7,682 nucleotides of DNA from a bacterium (GTDB taxonomy: Bacteria; SM23-31; JAUVVT01). This document shows positions 1 through 6,131 of the stretch, one piece after another. Location: positions 1-7,682 of the forward strand of contig JAUWXV010000182.1 of assembly GCA_030616165.1 (NCBI GenBank). The letters are read 5' to 3'. The notes beneath the pieces are model-generated. The model saw only the letters and a list, made by a program, of their open reading frames with translations. It ran no database searches and was not told the DNA's origin. Position numbers and translations under genes: made by a program. Within the stretch, counting starts at the first letter, position 1; every line of letters begins with the position of its first letter.

Positions 1-228
1 CCATCCTATACATCTGCTTTCGATAAAAAAATTCCCTTTATTATCCATAGCAGCGGTTTTGAACTGAACAAACTCCAGTAAATTTTTAATATTCCTTCTT
101 GAAATTTCATACTTTTCAAATCCATCTATCCACAAACTCTCAATAAGATGAATATCCACATCATCCCATCTCACGTTATCATCTTCTCTAACAATTTCAC
201 CAGAATATAATTTCGCAATCCATCTCAT
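1..228 (-). CDS. Small hypothetical protein next to virion genes, C-terminus outside window
   Basis: An open frame of 76 codons runs from an ATG at 228-226 to the window edge without a stop, so the gene is cut by the window. The protein begins MRWIAKLYSGEIVREDDNVR and contains acidic and aromatic stretches (WDDVDIHLIESLW near residues 20-32) and ends here in FFIESRCIGW. No signal peptide or membrane segment is visible. The style, a short soluble protein opening with a beta hairpin (WIAKLYSGEIVRED), resembles small accessory proteins found beside phage structural genes, but I do not recognise a family. It follows the cassette in the same direction, 94 bp after the preceding gene and beyond repeat element 1. 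The ribosome binding site is weak (AGAAG, about 4 nt before ATG). That this is a real gene is likely; its role is unknown. Confidence 0.6.
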   Translation of the reverse strand, partial: MRWIAKLYSGEIVREDDNVRWDDVDIHLIESLWIDGFEKYEISRRNIKNLLEFVQFKTAAMDNKGNFFIESRCIGW

Positions 229-251
229 TCTTCTATTACAATAATTTTTTC

Positions 252-322
252 AACTTTCCCCTCGTAAAAGGGGAAAGTTAATAGAAAGTTTTCTTGCTTA
301 CTTCTTTTTCAAAAGAAGTAAG
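252..322 (-). repeat. Two-hairpin intergenic element, copy 1
   Basis: Two perfect inverted repeats lie side by side. The distal one has 10-bp arms (252-261 and 270-279, AACTTTCCCC) around an 8-nt loop. The proximal one has 12-bp arms (297-308 and 311-322, CTTACTTCTTTT) around 2 nt. The proximal arm ends directly at the stop codon (323-325) of the upstream minus-strand gene. No run of T follows either stem on the minus strand, so this is not a textbook intrinsic terminator, although RNA hairpins here could stabilise the 3' end or end transcription. It is related in layout and sequence to the elements at 941-1018 and 2653-2746. Confidence 0.7.
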
Positions 323-889
323 TTAAGAAAAATCAAATTTCATAGAATAACCGAATGCTCCCCCTGTTCCGCCTTTTGTTCCAATTACTTCATCTGTCCC
401 GATGGATAACGCCAGGTAAATATACTGAGAAGTCTGGTCGTGAGTTATTCCGGTTATATCTCCGCCATTTATTTTAGTAACATTAGCCGACGATATGCTC
501 GTTGGACATATCCCAGGAACACCGCCTGATACCTGACCAACTGTTTTATTCTGTGTCCAGGTATTGGTTATATCACAATAGTAAGAATTATTCCCAACAA
601 AATCAGAATTCGAATTTAACCAGAACCTCATATTACTTATTGTTGTGTTGCCCTGCAAATTCGAACACCTGAAAATAACACACTTTGGCCCCACAGATGC
701 AGCTTCTGCTGTGTTATTTGCAGTCCCAAAATCGAGTGGATTATTCTGACTTACAACTGTACCAGCAGTCGTTCTATCAGATGGCTCCGTATCGGTTATA
801 CCAAGTGATCTAAACTCAACTGTAGGTATAGTCAACACCACAATAAACAACAACCATAATAATTCTAAATTAAAACCTATTTCTATCAT
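323..889 (-). CDS. Virion-associated-like beta-rich protein with hydrophobic N-terminus
   Basis: This gene encodes 188 residues. A hydrophobic stretch (about residues 9-23, LELLWLLFIVVLTIP) precedes a soluble domain rich in S, T, N and G. The domain carries patterns typical of beta-sandwich virion proteins, for example NPLDFGTANNT (residues 50-60) and a GGTGGAF turn before the C-terminal strand YSMKFDFS. Cysteines occur in pairs of regions (KCVIFRC, YYC and GIC). The n-region before the hydrophobic stretch is acidic rather than basic, which is poor for a Sec signal. The segment could be a membrane anchor, or the true start could lie downstream. The start at 889 has only a weak ribosome binding site (GTGAG). 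It lies in the virion cassette behind the secreted-type protein and ends exactly at repeat element 1. A surface or fibre-like role is inference from position and composition. Confidence 0.68.
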   Translation of the reverse strand: MIEIGFNLELLWLLFIVVLTIPTVEFRSLGITDTEPSDRTTAGTVVSQNNPLDFGTANNTAEAASVGPKCVIFRCSNLQGNTTISNMRFWLNSNSDFVGNNSYYCDITNTWTQNKTVGQVSGGVPGICPTSISSANVTKINGGDITGITHDQTSQYIYLALSIGTDEVIGTKGGTGGAFGYSMKFDFS

Positions 890-940
890 ATCTAACTCAC
901 TTTAATTTATTCCCAAAATTTTAACAAAAATCGTAACTAC

Positions 941-1018
941 TTCTCATCCCCCGAATGTTCGGGGGATGAGAAATAAGTCTAAAGTTTCTTTGCCTACTTT
1001 CTTTTCAAAGAAAGTAGG
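941..1018 (-). repeat. Two-hairpin intergenic element, copy 2
   Basis: This is the best-preserved copy. The distal hairpin has perfect 15-bp arms (941-955 and 958-972, TTCTCATCCCCCGAA) around 2 nt. The proximal hairpin has perfect 12-bp arms (993-1004 and 1007-1018, CCTACTTTCTTT) around 2 nt. The 20-nt linker (973-992) resembles the linkers in the other two copies (AAGT, then TTTCTT). The proximal arm ends 4 nt before the stop codon (1023-1025) of the minus-strand gene. There is no U-tract directly after the stems on the minus strand. It may act as a terminator or as an mRNA 3'-end stabiliser, or it may be an inserted palindromic repeat. Confidence 0.75.
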
Positions 1019-1022
1019 TAAC

Positions 1023-1505
1023 TCAATCTGTGAGTTTATATTGTATAATCACCATTGGAGTATCAGCACCGCTGACAAATGTTCCAGAATAATTGTCATC
1101 ACTAAACTTCAATGTGCATGGGAAAAACCGCTCAAATGTGACTTCAGTTGAGTCAAACCACTGATTTGCAGAAGAAAAACTGTCCAGAAGAGCAACTGCA
1201 GAGTTTATCCCATTTGTCATTATAAAAGCAGTAGAATCACTGTCAACCTTTGCCCGAGCATAAACATCAATCCTCTGCACTGTTATACTATTATGCGGAT
1301 TAAAGATTCCAATTACCTGGTCAGTCGGCTCACCATAAAGAACAAACGACATAATCTTCGATTCAGACTTAGAGCGAATATAATCCCTGACAGAACTCCA
1401 CCAAGACCGCGGAACCTGAGGGTCCTTAACTTGAGAACTCACCGCAATGGCTATAAAAAATACAAACACAAGTGAATATATACCTGCCCATATTTTCCTT
1501 TTCAT
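1023..1505 (-). CDS. Secreted beta-rich protein downstream of the capsid gene
   Basis: This gene encodes 160 residues. The N-terminus is a classic Sec signal peptide: basic MKRK, a hydrophobic core from about residue 9 to 22 (IYSLVFVFFIAIAV), then AVSS with likely cleavage near residues 23-24. The mature part is soluble and beta-rich, with IGIFNPHN and VQRIDVYARAKVDSDSTAF followed by a closing strand MVIIQYKL. This kind of domain is common in phage head-decoration and fibre proteins, but I recognise no named family. The start is well supported: GGAGG at 1511-1515 lies 5 nt before ATG. That Shine-Dalgarno directly abuts the TAA of the capsid gene, so translation is probably coupled to it. An export signal on a protein in a capsid operon is unusual, because tailed-phage virion proteins normally assemble in the cytoplasm. 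Confidence 0.78.
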   Translation of the reverse strand: MKRKIWAGIYSLVFVFFIAIAVSSQVKDPQVPRSWWSSVRDYIRSKSESKIMSFVLYGEPTDQVIGIFNPHNSITVQRIDVYARAKVDSDSTAFIMTNGINSAVALLDSFSSANQWFDSTEVTFERFFPCTLKFSDDNYSGTFVSGADTPMVIIQYKLTD

Positions 1506-1515
1506 ATCAGCCTCC

Positions 1516-2580
1516 TTAACTCATATCCAGATATTTTCTTGCCTTATCACATAATACAGAATATGCAATAGACTCACTTATAATACATTCTTCGATTCTT
1601 TTCTCGATAATCTTATCCGACTCAACAAGTAGGTCCTGCTCAACACCCTTCTTAATAGCAAACCTTTTATCAACAGCAGCAATATAGTTATCACTTGCAG
1701 AATCATAGCGAAAAATCTCCGCTCCCAAAGGAGTCACAATCTCACCAGTTGCCTGAAATTTAAATCCTGCATGTGGGTCCTTAAATTCTGCCAGACTCAA
1801 TATCTTTGATTCTATATTCTTGTTTACAATAATGGCATTCATTTCAAATGGTTCAAACTCAACAAAAAGATTTACAAGATCGTTATAGGTCAAATTTTCA
1901 TACCCGGGTGTACCTGCAGATACTGAATCTGCTGCTCCTGATGCACCATCACCACTAATCACAGAATTATAAACCGAAGCTATCTTGTCGTTTTGAATAT
2001 TGAAACCTACATACCACAAAATCACCTTGAATTCTGCCAGAGATGACCATCTTATCACCCGATAAGTAAAATCAAGTCCCCTACCGTAATCGCGAATAGA
2101 TATATCTTTATCTCGATAAGTAACAGTAATCTTCGGAACTGAGCTTCCTTCCCCTATCTCTGCAAGTGATTTCCCTTTTGTCTCAGGAGAACTAATATAC
2201 AGAGGTTTATAACTCGGCCCTTTAACTGGTGTCTCAACTGCTACTAATTTATCAGCACCCGGCTTCATTGCCATACCTGCCTTAATCTGTTGCCTGAACC
2301 ACTCGGGCGCCAATATCATCGCAGAACTCGAAAAAAATTCATCAACAGTTACAGACCTTTTCTCAGATGAAGTGATATTCGCAAGCATAAACTGCCGCTC
2401 AAATGCATCAAGGGGTGAAACAACATGACCAAGAGAGTCCCTCTCAGAAGGGTCTTTCTCCTCAAGAATATCAAGCAGTGTCAAACCCCTTTCATCTGCT
2501 TCTTTATATAAACTCAAATCTCCAGTCTTCGACAGCCTTGCTATCTCCTTCTGAAGGTCTTTTGCCTTAGTTAAATCCAT
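1516..2580 (-). CDS. HK97-fold phage major capsid protein
   Basis: This 354-residue protein looks like an HK97-type major capsid protein, the subunit of the icosahedral shell of tailed phages and relatives. Residues 1-75 are a charged, mainly helical N-arm (a KEADERGLTLLDILEE segment, then SPLDAFERQFMLANI at 56-70), comparable to the arm or delta region. Residues about 120-175 fit the extended loop and spine (EGSSVPKITVTYRDKDISIR). SGDGASG at 209-215 is a typical glycine-rich turn. Residues 247-355 fit the A-domain and C-terminal strand (IIVNKNIESKIL, then TPLGAEIF, then IAAVDKRFAIKKGVEQDL). The length matches the family (lambda E is about 340 residues). The start has GGAGG 5 nt before ATG (2586-2590). 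It follows the decoration-like gene after a 167-bp gap containing repeat element 3. An encapsulin is less likely because of the neighbours. The assignment is by pattern, not alignment. Confidence 0.85.
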   Translation of the reverse strand: MDLTKAKDLQKEIARLSKTGDLSLYKEADERGLTLLDILEEKDPSERDSLGHVVSPLDAFERQFMLANITSSEKRSVTVDEFFSSSAMILAPEWFRQQIKAGMAMKPGADKLVAVETPVKGPSYKPLYISSPETKGKSLAEIGEGSSVPKITVTYRDKDISIRDYGRGLDFTYRVIRWSSLAEFKVILWYVGFNIQNDKIASVYNSVISGDGASGAADSVSAGTPGYENLTYNDLVNLFVEFEPFEMNAIIVNKNIESKILSLAEFKDPHAGFKFQATGEIVTPLGAEIFRYDSASDNYIAAVDKRFAIKKGVEQDLLVESDKIIEKRIEECIISESIAYSVLCDKARKYLDMS

Positions 2581-2652
2581 CTTTACCTCCTTAATAATTA
2601 TAAAGTATTTAATATGCTTATCATTCTTCTCTACAAATTAGAAATTAACCAC

Positions 2653-2746
2653 CCCGAATTCTCGGGATAAGTTTAAAATTTCTTTTCCCTCGATTACTCG
2701 AGGTATCTCCCTTGGCGGAGACTACTTCTTTTTCAAAAGAAAGTAG
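2653..2746 (-). repeat. Two-hairpin intergenic element, copy 3, expanded
   Basis: This is a third relative of the elements at 252-322 and 941-1018. The distal stem is short (CCCGA 2653-2657, TCGGG 2662-2666). The proximal stem is long with one bulge (2722-2733 and 2735-2746) and ends one base before the stop codon (2748-2750) of the decoration-like gene. Between them, about 35 extra bases carry two more small stems: CCTCGA/TCGAGG (2688-2693, 2698-2703) and TCTCC/GGAGA (2706-2710, 2717-2721). It fills most of the 167 bp before the capsid gene, so it may modulate read-through from decoration to capsid gene. Confidence 0.65.
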
Positions 2747-2747
2747 T

Positions 2748-3140
2748 TTAAAGCAACACATCACACGTTGCAGCGGTTGTATCCACAGAGAGTGTAATTC
2801 CTCTCCTGATACCTTCGGTGACACCTTTATCAACAGTTCCATCTCCGGACATCTGCACAGGCCACCCAATTACCGGAATTGTTTCAGAATATGGTAAATC
2901 AGCGCAGACTCCCTTAATTTGAACCGCTGCAACCGAGCCATCCTCACTCACAGCGATCAGTTTCCCGATAAACATCTCTCCGTCAGCACCCTCACTGACC
3001 TCATTGTTATCGGTTAATGCAACAGGATTACCAATATCTGATTCATCTAGCGAATAACTTCCACCCGATGACTCAATATTGAATGGAATTGCTAAAAATC
3101 CCTGTTCCTCATTATCTACAACTCTTGGGTCTATTCCCAT
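2748..3140 (-). CDS. Putative capsid decoration (head-stabilising) protein
   Basis: This protein has 130 residues and no signal peptide. It is beta-rich and opens with MGIDPRVVDNEEQGFLAIPF, followed by glycine-turn-rich strands (DIGNPVALTDNNEV, then MFIGKLIAVSEDGSVAAVQI). That second segment reads like the barrel repeats of phage head-decoration proteins such as lambda gpD or DUF2190-like capsid cement. It would bind the outside of the capsid shell. Its place directly upstream of the capsid gene matches the lambda D-E order. I chose the start at 3140 because GGAGGG lies 6 nt upstream. An earlier in-frame ATG at 3173 would add 11 residues (MVMRLKKGGKN) that merely read through that Shine-Dalgarno. 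The family call is inference from sequence style and position. Confidence 0.72.
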   Translation of the reverse strand: MGIDPRVVDNEEQGFLAIPFNIESSGGSYSLDESDIGNPVALTDNNEVSEGADGEMFIGKLIAVSEDGSVAAVQIKGVCADLPYSETIPVIGWPVQMSGDGTVDKGVTEGIRRGITLSVDTTAATCDVLL

Positions 3141-3162
3141 GTTTTTCCCTCCTTTTTTTAGA

Positions 3163-3176
3163 CGCATTACCATGCG
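3163..3176 (-). other. Small hairpin between coiled-coil and decoration genes
   Basis: There is a perfect 5-bp stem (CGCAT 3163-3167, ATGCG 3172-3176) with a 4-nt loop. It lies in the 44-bp gap between the two genes, just before an A-rich stretch and the Shine-Dalgarno of the decoration-like gene. It may be a processing or translation-tuning hairpin, but the stem is short enough to be chance. Confidence 0.3.
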
Positions 3177-3184
3177 CCCTTACA

Positions 3185-3658
3185 TTAAATTTTGAATTTA
3201 GAATAATTGATTAATTCGTTTTTTGGTGTATCTTTCACCACTTGTTTTACTTTGAATTTCACATCAAACTCAAGTAATACCTTTTCCCTCAATTCACAAA
3301 TCTCTGAAAACTTACTCATTTCTGAAACCCTCTTCATCTCATCTTCAGGATAATCCAATAGCCTCATCTTCCCCGAAATCTCATTCTTCATAAGTGTAAA
3401 AAATTTACCAAGTTCACTTTTACTTTCCTCACACTTCTTTTTAAGTTCCGATTTTTCACACTCTAAAACAGAAATGATTTCATCCAATTCTTCGATTCGT
3501 TTTTTATAGTTATCAATAACATTCTGCTCGTTTGAATGATTTATTAAAGAATTTTTTAGCTTGAGTAATAACTCAATCTCTTTATCAAAGTCAAAAACCT
3601 TACCCTCTGGGTCTTGAAGAGACTCAATACTAACACCGATTCTTTCTATTAAATCCAC
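3185..3658 (-). CDS. Coiled-coil protein, possible scaffold, first gene of cassette
   Basis: This gene encodes 157 residues rich in E and K. Residues about 26-95 have heptad-like spacing of hydrophobics (EIELLLKLKNSL, then YKKRIEELDEIISVLECEKS), predicting a long coiled coil. A charged C-terminal part (FSEICELREKVLLEFDVKF) follows. There is no membrane segment or signal. Translation starts with GTG at 3658; a strong GGAGG (3667-3671) lies 8 nt upstream, which decides the start. It is the first gene after the promoter at 3725-3753. A small helical protein before decoration and capsid genes is where phages encode the scaffolding protein (lambda Nu3 position), so a scaffold is my best guess. I recognise no family motif, and another structural or regulatory role is possible. 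Confidence 0.65.
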   Translation of the reverse strand: MDLIERIGVSIESLQDPEGKVFDFDKEIELLLKLKNSLINHSNEQNVIDNYKKRIEELDEIISVLECEKSELKKKCEESKSELGKFFTLMKNEISGKMRLLDYPEDEMKRVSEMSKFSEICELREKVLLEFDVKFKVKQVVKDTPKNELINYSKFKI

Positions 3659-3724
3659 TTTTTACACCTCCTTAAAAATACTAAATTGCCTTAGAAAAGT
3701 TATTAATAAAAATAACACATTATA

Positions 3725-3753
3725 AATATAATAAAAAATGTTCGTGTTGTCAA
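3725..3753 (-). promoter_or_regulatory. Sigma-70-like promoter of the virion cassette
   Basis: On the minus strand a consensus -35 (TTGACA, 3753-3748) and a -10 (TATATT, 3730-3725) are separated by exactly 17 nt. A-rich DNA upstream (3754-3787) resembles an UP element. Transcription would start near 3718, giving about 60 nt of leader before the GTG start at 3658. This is the best promoter in the window and suggests the cassette is transcribed independently of any longer late-phage operon. Confidence 0.7.
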
Positions 3754-3900
3754 GAACTTTTTTCGTTTCTTTAATAATTTTTTAAAAAATAAAAAATGGA
3801 GGGAAACTAAGATTATATTTTTATATAAGATAGAATAGTGAGAAAATATTGACATTTTTTTTTAATACAGGGATAGAACACGGGGTGCAGGCATTGTTCT

Positions 3901-3951
3901 GTGTCATCCATGCAATCCGTGGATACTTTCTCTCCGCGTCTCTGAGGTTCA
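3901..3951 (-). repeat. Dispersed intergenic repeat, copy 1 (diverged)
   Basis: The segment around 3904-3935 (GGATTGCATGGATGA when read on the minus strand) matches the cores of the copies at 5926-6000 and 6979-7069 with a few substitutions. It continues into a CT-rich part, CAGAGACGCGGAGAG on the minus strand. No reading frame of note crosses it. The remainder of the spacer from 3754 to 4066 is AT-rich and I see nothing else convincing there. Confidence 0.65.
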
Positions 3952-4066
3952 TATGTCCAAATCCAAACTCTACCAAAACAACCATTCAAACCATTCTAAA
4001 TTCCTAAATCATAAACCTTTCTCGTCTAATAATTTGGATTTCGCCATAGATAGTCCAAAACATTTC

Positions 4067-4095
4067 TTGACAATCTTATAATTTTGTTTTAATTT
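4067..4095 (+). promoter_or_regulatory. Possible promoter of the Tat/PHP-like gene
   Basis: A perfect -35 TTGACA (4067-4072) is followed after 17 nt by TAATTT (4090-4095), a weak -10. A perfect TATAAT (4077-4082) also sits in the region but is too close to this -35. If used, the transcript would have a leader of about 185 nt before the start at 4285. I see no recognised riboswitch or other structure between 4096 and 4270. Confidence 0.4.
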
Positions 4096-4284
4096 TAATC
4101 CATATATTTTTTATTATAAGGCATCTTTTTATCGTTCCAATATTTTAACAATCCATCAGTGTACATTAGCTTATTAATAAAAAACAGAAAAATATTAGAC
4201 TGCAGTTCAAAGTCCAATTAGTAATCACCCGCATTAGAAACTTTTTTTGTAAAATTCATATTCTCATTAACAAAGGAGATTTAA

Positions 4285-5181
4285 ATGATAAAGCAAAGAA
4301 AAAACAGCAATCAGCCGGAAAACTTAATATCCAGGCGTAATTTCTTGTGCAGCATAGCTGCATCAGCAGCGACATTTGCAATCGGCACTTATTGTGCGAA
4401 AGGAGATACGAATGATGCTCCAAAGACCAGTGGAATAGATTTTCCCCTTATAGATTTTCATGTTCATCTTGAAAAGGAGATGACCCTCGAAAAGGCTGTG
4501 CAGCTCTCAAATAAACTCGGTGTCAAGTTTGGGATTGCTGAGCATGGCGGTTTCAGACAGATCGTTGACGGAGATGATACTTTGAAGCGATACATTGAGA
4601 GTTTGGAAGGTCATCCTTTTTATAAAGGTATGCAAGCCGAGGGGCTTGATTGGATGAAGTGCTTTTCTAAAGATGCTGTCGCCCAACTCGACTATGTTTT
4701 GTCTGATGCGCTCACATTTCCTGAAAAAGATGGAAGGTTAATTCGGTTGTGGACACCTAAAGTGAAAATCGAAGACAAGCAAGATTTCATGGACCGATAC
4801 GTGGATTTCAATGTTTTAGTCATATCCAGCGAACCGATTGATATAATTGCAAATCCCACTTTTTTACCTTTGAGCATAGCAGATGAATATGATACCCTTT
4901 GGACAGAAGAGAGAATGAAGAAAATCATTGAGGCAGCGGTAAAACATGATGTTGCAATTGAAATCAACTCCCGTTACAATATTCCGAGTTCAGCCTTTAT
5001 AAGAATGGCAAAGAGTGCCGGCGTAAAATTTTCATTTGGTTCAAATTATCATGGCGAGAATATTGGGAGGCTGGACTACTGCTTGAAAATAGCAAAGGAA
5101 TGCGGTTTGACGCAAAAAGATATGTTCATGCCTAAACCGTACGGCATGAAACCGATCCAAAAACGAACGTTCGACAGTTAA
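4285..5181 (+). CDS. Tat-exported PHP/amidohydrolase-like metal-dependent hydrolase
   Basis: This protein has 298 residues. A twin-arginine motif SRRNFL (16-21) and an Ala-rich hydrophobic core (22-36) indicate folded export by Tat. The rest reads as a PHP-type barrel: DFHVH (57-61, the HxH motif), AEHGG (85-89), QAEG (117-120, the usual metal-binding Glu), LDYVLSDAL (135-143), DIIANPTFLP (186-195), AIEINSR (224-230) and FGSNYH (251-256). PHP domains hydrolyse phosphoesters with a trinuclear metal site. Compared with the common motifs (SxH, HP and GSDAH), some ligands look replaced here (D141/A142, N190, N254), so activity may be altered or lost. The start has AAAGGAGAT just upstream. It stands alone, with a hairpin after the stop; the substrate is unknown. 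Confidence 0.78.
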   Translation: MIKQRKNSNQPENLISRRNFLCSIAASAATFAIGTYCAKGDTNDAPKTSGIDFPLIDFHVHLEKEMTLEKAVQLSNKLGVKFGIAEHGGFRQIVDGDDTLKRYIESLEGHPFYKGMQAEGLDWMKCFSKDAVAQLDYVLSDALTFPEKDGRLIRLWTPKVKIEDKQDFMDRYVDFNVLVISSEPIDIIANPTFLPLSIADEYDTLWTEERMKKIIEAAVKHDVAIEINSRYNIPSSAFIRMAKSAGVKFSFGSNYHGENIGRLDYCLKIAKECGLTQKDMFMPKPYGMKPIQKRTFDS

Positions 5182-5211
5182 AAGCATAAAGTTTTATTCC
5201 ACTTATGCTTT
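5181..5211 (+). terminator. Terminator-like hairpin after the PHP-like gene
   Basis: Nine-base arms AAAGCATAA (5181-5189) and TTATGCTTT (5203-5211) pair perfectly. They can extend by AGT/ACT if one A is bulged, and the left arm begins at the last base of the stop codon. The stem is AT-rich and no T-run follows, so intrinsic termination is uncertain. Confidence 0.4.
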
Positions 5212-5317
5212 GGGCAGCTTAACTCCAGGCTGTTATGACAAATAACATTAACTAACAATTTAGCAAGTTAGATACAATCACTGCACATTAATTTAACAAT
5301 GAAAGGAGAGGCATAAA

Positions 5318-5686
5318 ATGGAAAAACATATCACTCTTGTGGCAATACTCAATATTGGATTTGGTGCTTTAGGAATTCTAATTGCTATTATCACTTTTGT
5401 AGTAGTAGTTGGTGCGGGGCTTATTTCAGGAGATGAGCAAGCAATAGCAATCACCTCAATGGTCGGCTCTGCAATAGCTATCCTAATATTTATAATTTCC
5501 ATGCCACAAATCATCGGCGGTGTTGGTCTCCTGAAGCGGTGGTACTGGGCAAGGATTCTTATGCTGATAATTGCCGCTATGAATTTAATCAACATCCCAA
5601 TTGGAACAATTGTGGGAGGATACACAATCTGGGCACTATTGCAAGACGAGACAGCAAGTTTATTTGCCCGTGATTCTAAATCATAA
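5318..5686 (+). CDS. Small uncharacterised multi-pass membrane protein
   Basis: This 122-residue protein is strongly hydrophobic. Likely membrane segments are at about 8-34, 42-62, 76-91 and 92-108. The linker KRWYWAR (73-79) holds the positive charges expected on the cytoplasmic side. The C-terminal part (NLINIPIGTIVGGYTIWALL, then QDETASLF) looks like a family of small membrane proteins ending in a conserved WxLL-DE pattern, but I cannot name it. AAAGGAGAGG lies 9 nt before the ATG. It follows the PHP-like gene by 136 bp with a hairpin between, so it is probably its own unit; I see no clear promoter in that gap. An inverted repeat follows the stop. Confidence 0.7.
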   Translation: MEKHITLVAILNIGFGALGILIAIITFVVVVGAGLISGDEQAIAITSMVGSAIAILIFIISMPQIIGGVGLLKRWYWARILMLIIAAMNLINIPIGTIVGGYTIWALLQDETASLFARDSKS

Positions 5687-5688
5687 AT

Positions 5689-5749
5689 GACTGCCCTTAA
5701 CGAGACTGCTGAAAATTAAAAGTAAGTTCGGCGACTTTAGTGGGCAGTC
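5689..5749 (+). terminator. Inverted repeat after the membrane protein gene
   Basis: Eight-base perfect arms GACTGCCC (5689-5696) and GGGCAGTC (5742-5749) enclose 45 nt, which contain a smaller AAAGT/ACTTT pair. It begins 2 nt after the stop codon. It could form a long 3'-end hairpin, but there is no T-run. From 5750 to 5925 I see no further feature. Confidence 0.35.
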
Positions 5750-5925
5750 TGACCAGCCAGTGCTCTGATAAAAACATACAAAATTTTACTCCCCAAATTG
5801 CATGATTTGCAAACCTTGAGTTTTGAAATGAAACGATAAAAAATAAATTTAGATATAACATTCATTCTTGCCTGTACTGCAACTCTATCCTTTGGGCTTG
5901 ATTTGTGATTTGTATCCAAACCCAA

Positions 5926-6000
5926 ATCCGTATCATCCGTGCAATCTGTGGATACCTTCTCTCTGCCTCTCCTCCCTCTTCACCTCTGCAGTTAATTTTA
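5926..6000 (-). repeat. Dispersed intergenic repeat, copy 2
   Basis: The first 40 bases (5926-5965) are identical to 6979-7018. On the minus strand the unit reads TTAACTGCAGAGG, then CAGAGAGAAGG, then a core with ATTGCACGGATGATACGGAT. Its ends are the same type as in copy 3 (a GGTTAA-like end and an ATCCGTATC end). Repeats of this style, alternating CACAGA/GCAGAG words, occur between genes in many environmental bacteria. It lies 130 bp before mntA. Confidence 0.75.
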
Positions 6001-6038
6001 TTAAACTGTTTACTTTTTAATAAAAATGAAAAAATCTT

Positions 6039-6067
6039 TTGACATTGCATTGATAAGTTGTTAAATT
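6039..6067 (+). promoter_or_regulatory. Promoter of the mntA-hepT operon
   Basis: A perfect -35 TTGACA (6039-6044), a 17-nt spacer and TAAATT (6062-6067) as -10 would start transcription near 6074, about 60 nt before mntA. The leader (6074-6131) has no clear Shine-Dalgarno and no obvious operator palindrome. Confidence 0.55.
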
Positions 6068-6131
6068 TGTGAAGATTATATTTTAATTAAAAACTTTATA
6101 GACTAGGACTGTTTTTTGAAAATTTTATTGA

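Noticed and set aside
966-1475. Two plus-strand frames opposite the signal-peptide gene
   Set aside because: They have antisense basic composition with no start signal; the minus-strand gene has a signal peptide and a strong Shine-Dalgarno.
1516-2580. Encapsulin nanocompartment instead of phage capsid
   Set aside because: Decoration-like and scaffold-like neighbours and the long charged N-arm favour a phage capsid; no cargo gene of a known type is adjacent.
2645-2897. Frames on both strands over the end of the decoration-like gene
   Set aside because: They cross repeat element 3 and the gene's end in other frames, and show no protein-like pattern.
3141-3173. Upstream ATG for the decoration-like protein
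   Set aside because: The added residues are encoded by the Shine-Dalgarno region of the downstream ATG, which has ideal spacing.
3849-3877. TTGACA at 3849-3854 as a plus-strand promoter
   Set aside because: No acceptable -10 lies 16-18 nt downstream, and no gene begins within 400 bp.
4692-5625. Minus-strand frames opposite the PHP-like gene and the membrane protein
   Set aside because: They are antisense shadows: the plus-strand genes have good ribosome binding sites, motifs and full-length coherence.
5737-6050. Two overlapping minus-strand frames of 62 codons
   Set aside because: They cover repeat copy 2 and the spacer, have low-complexity composition and no ribosome binding site.
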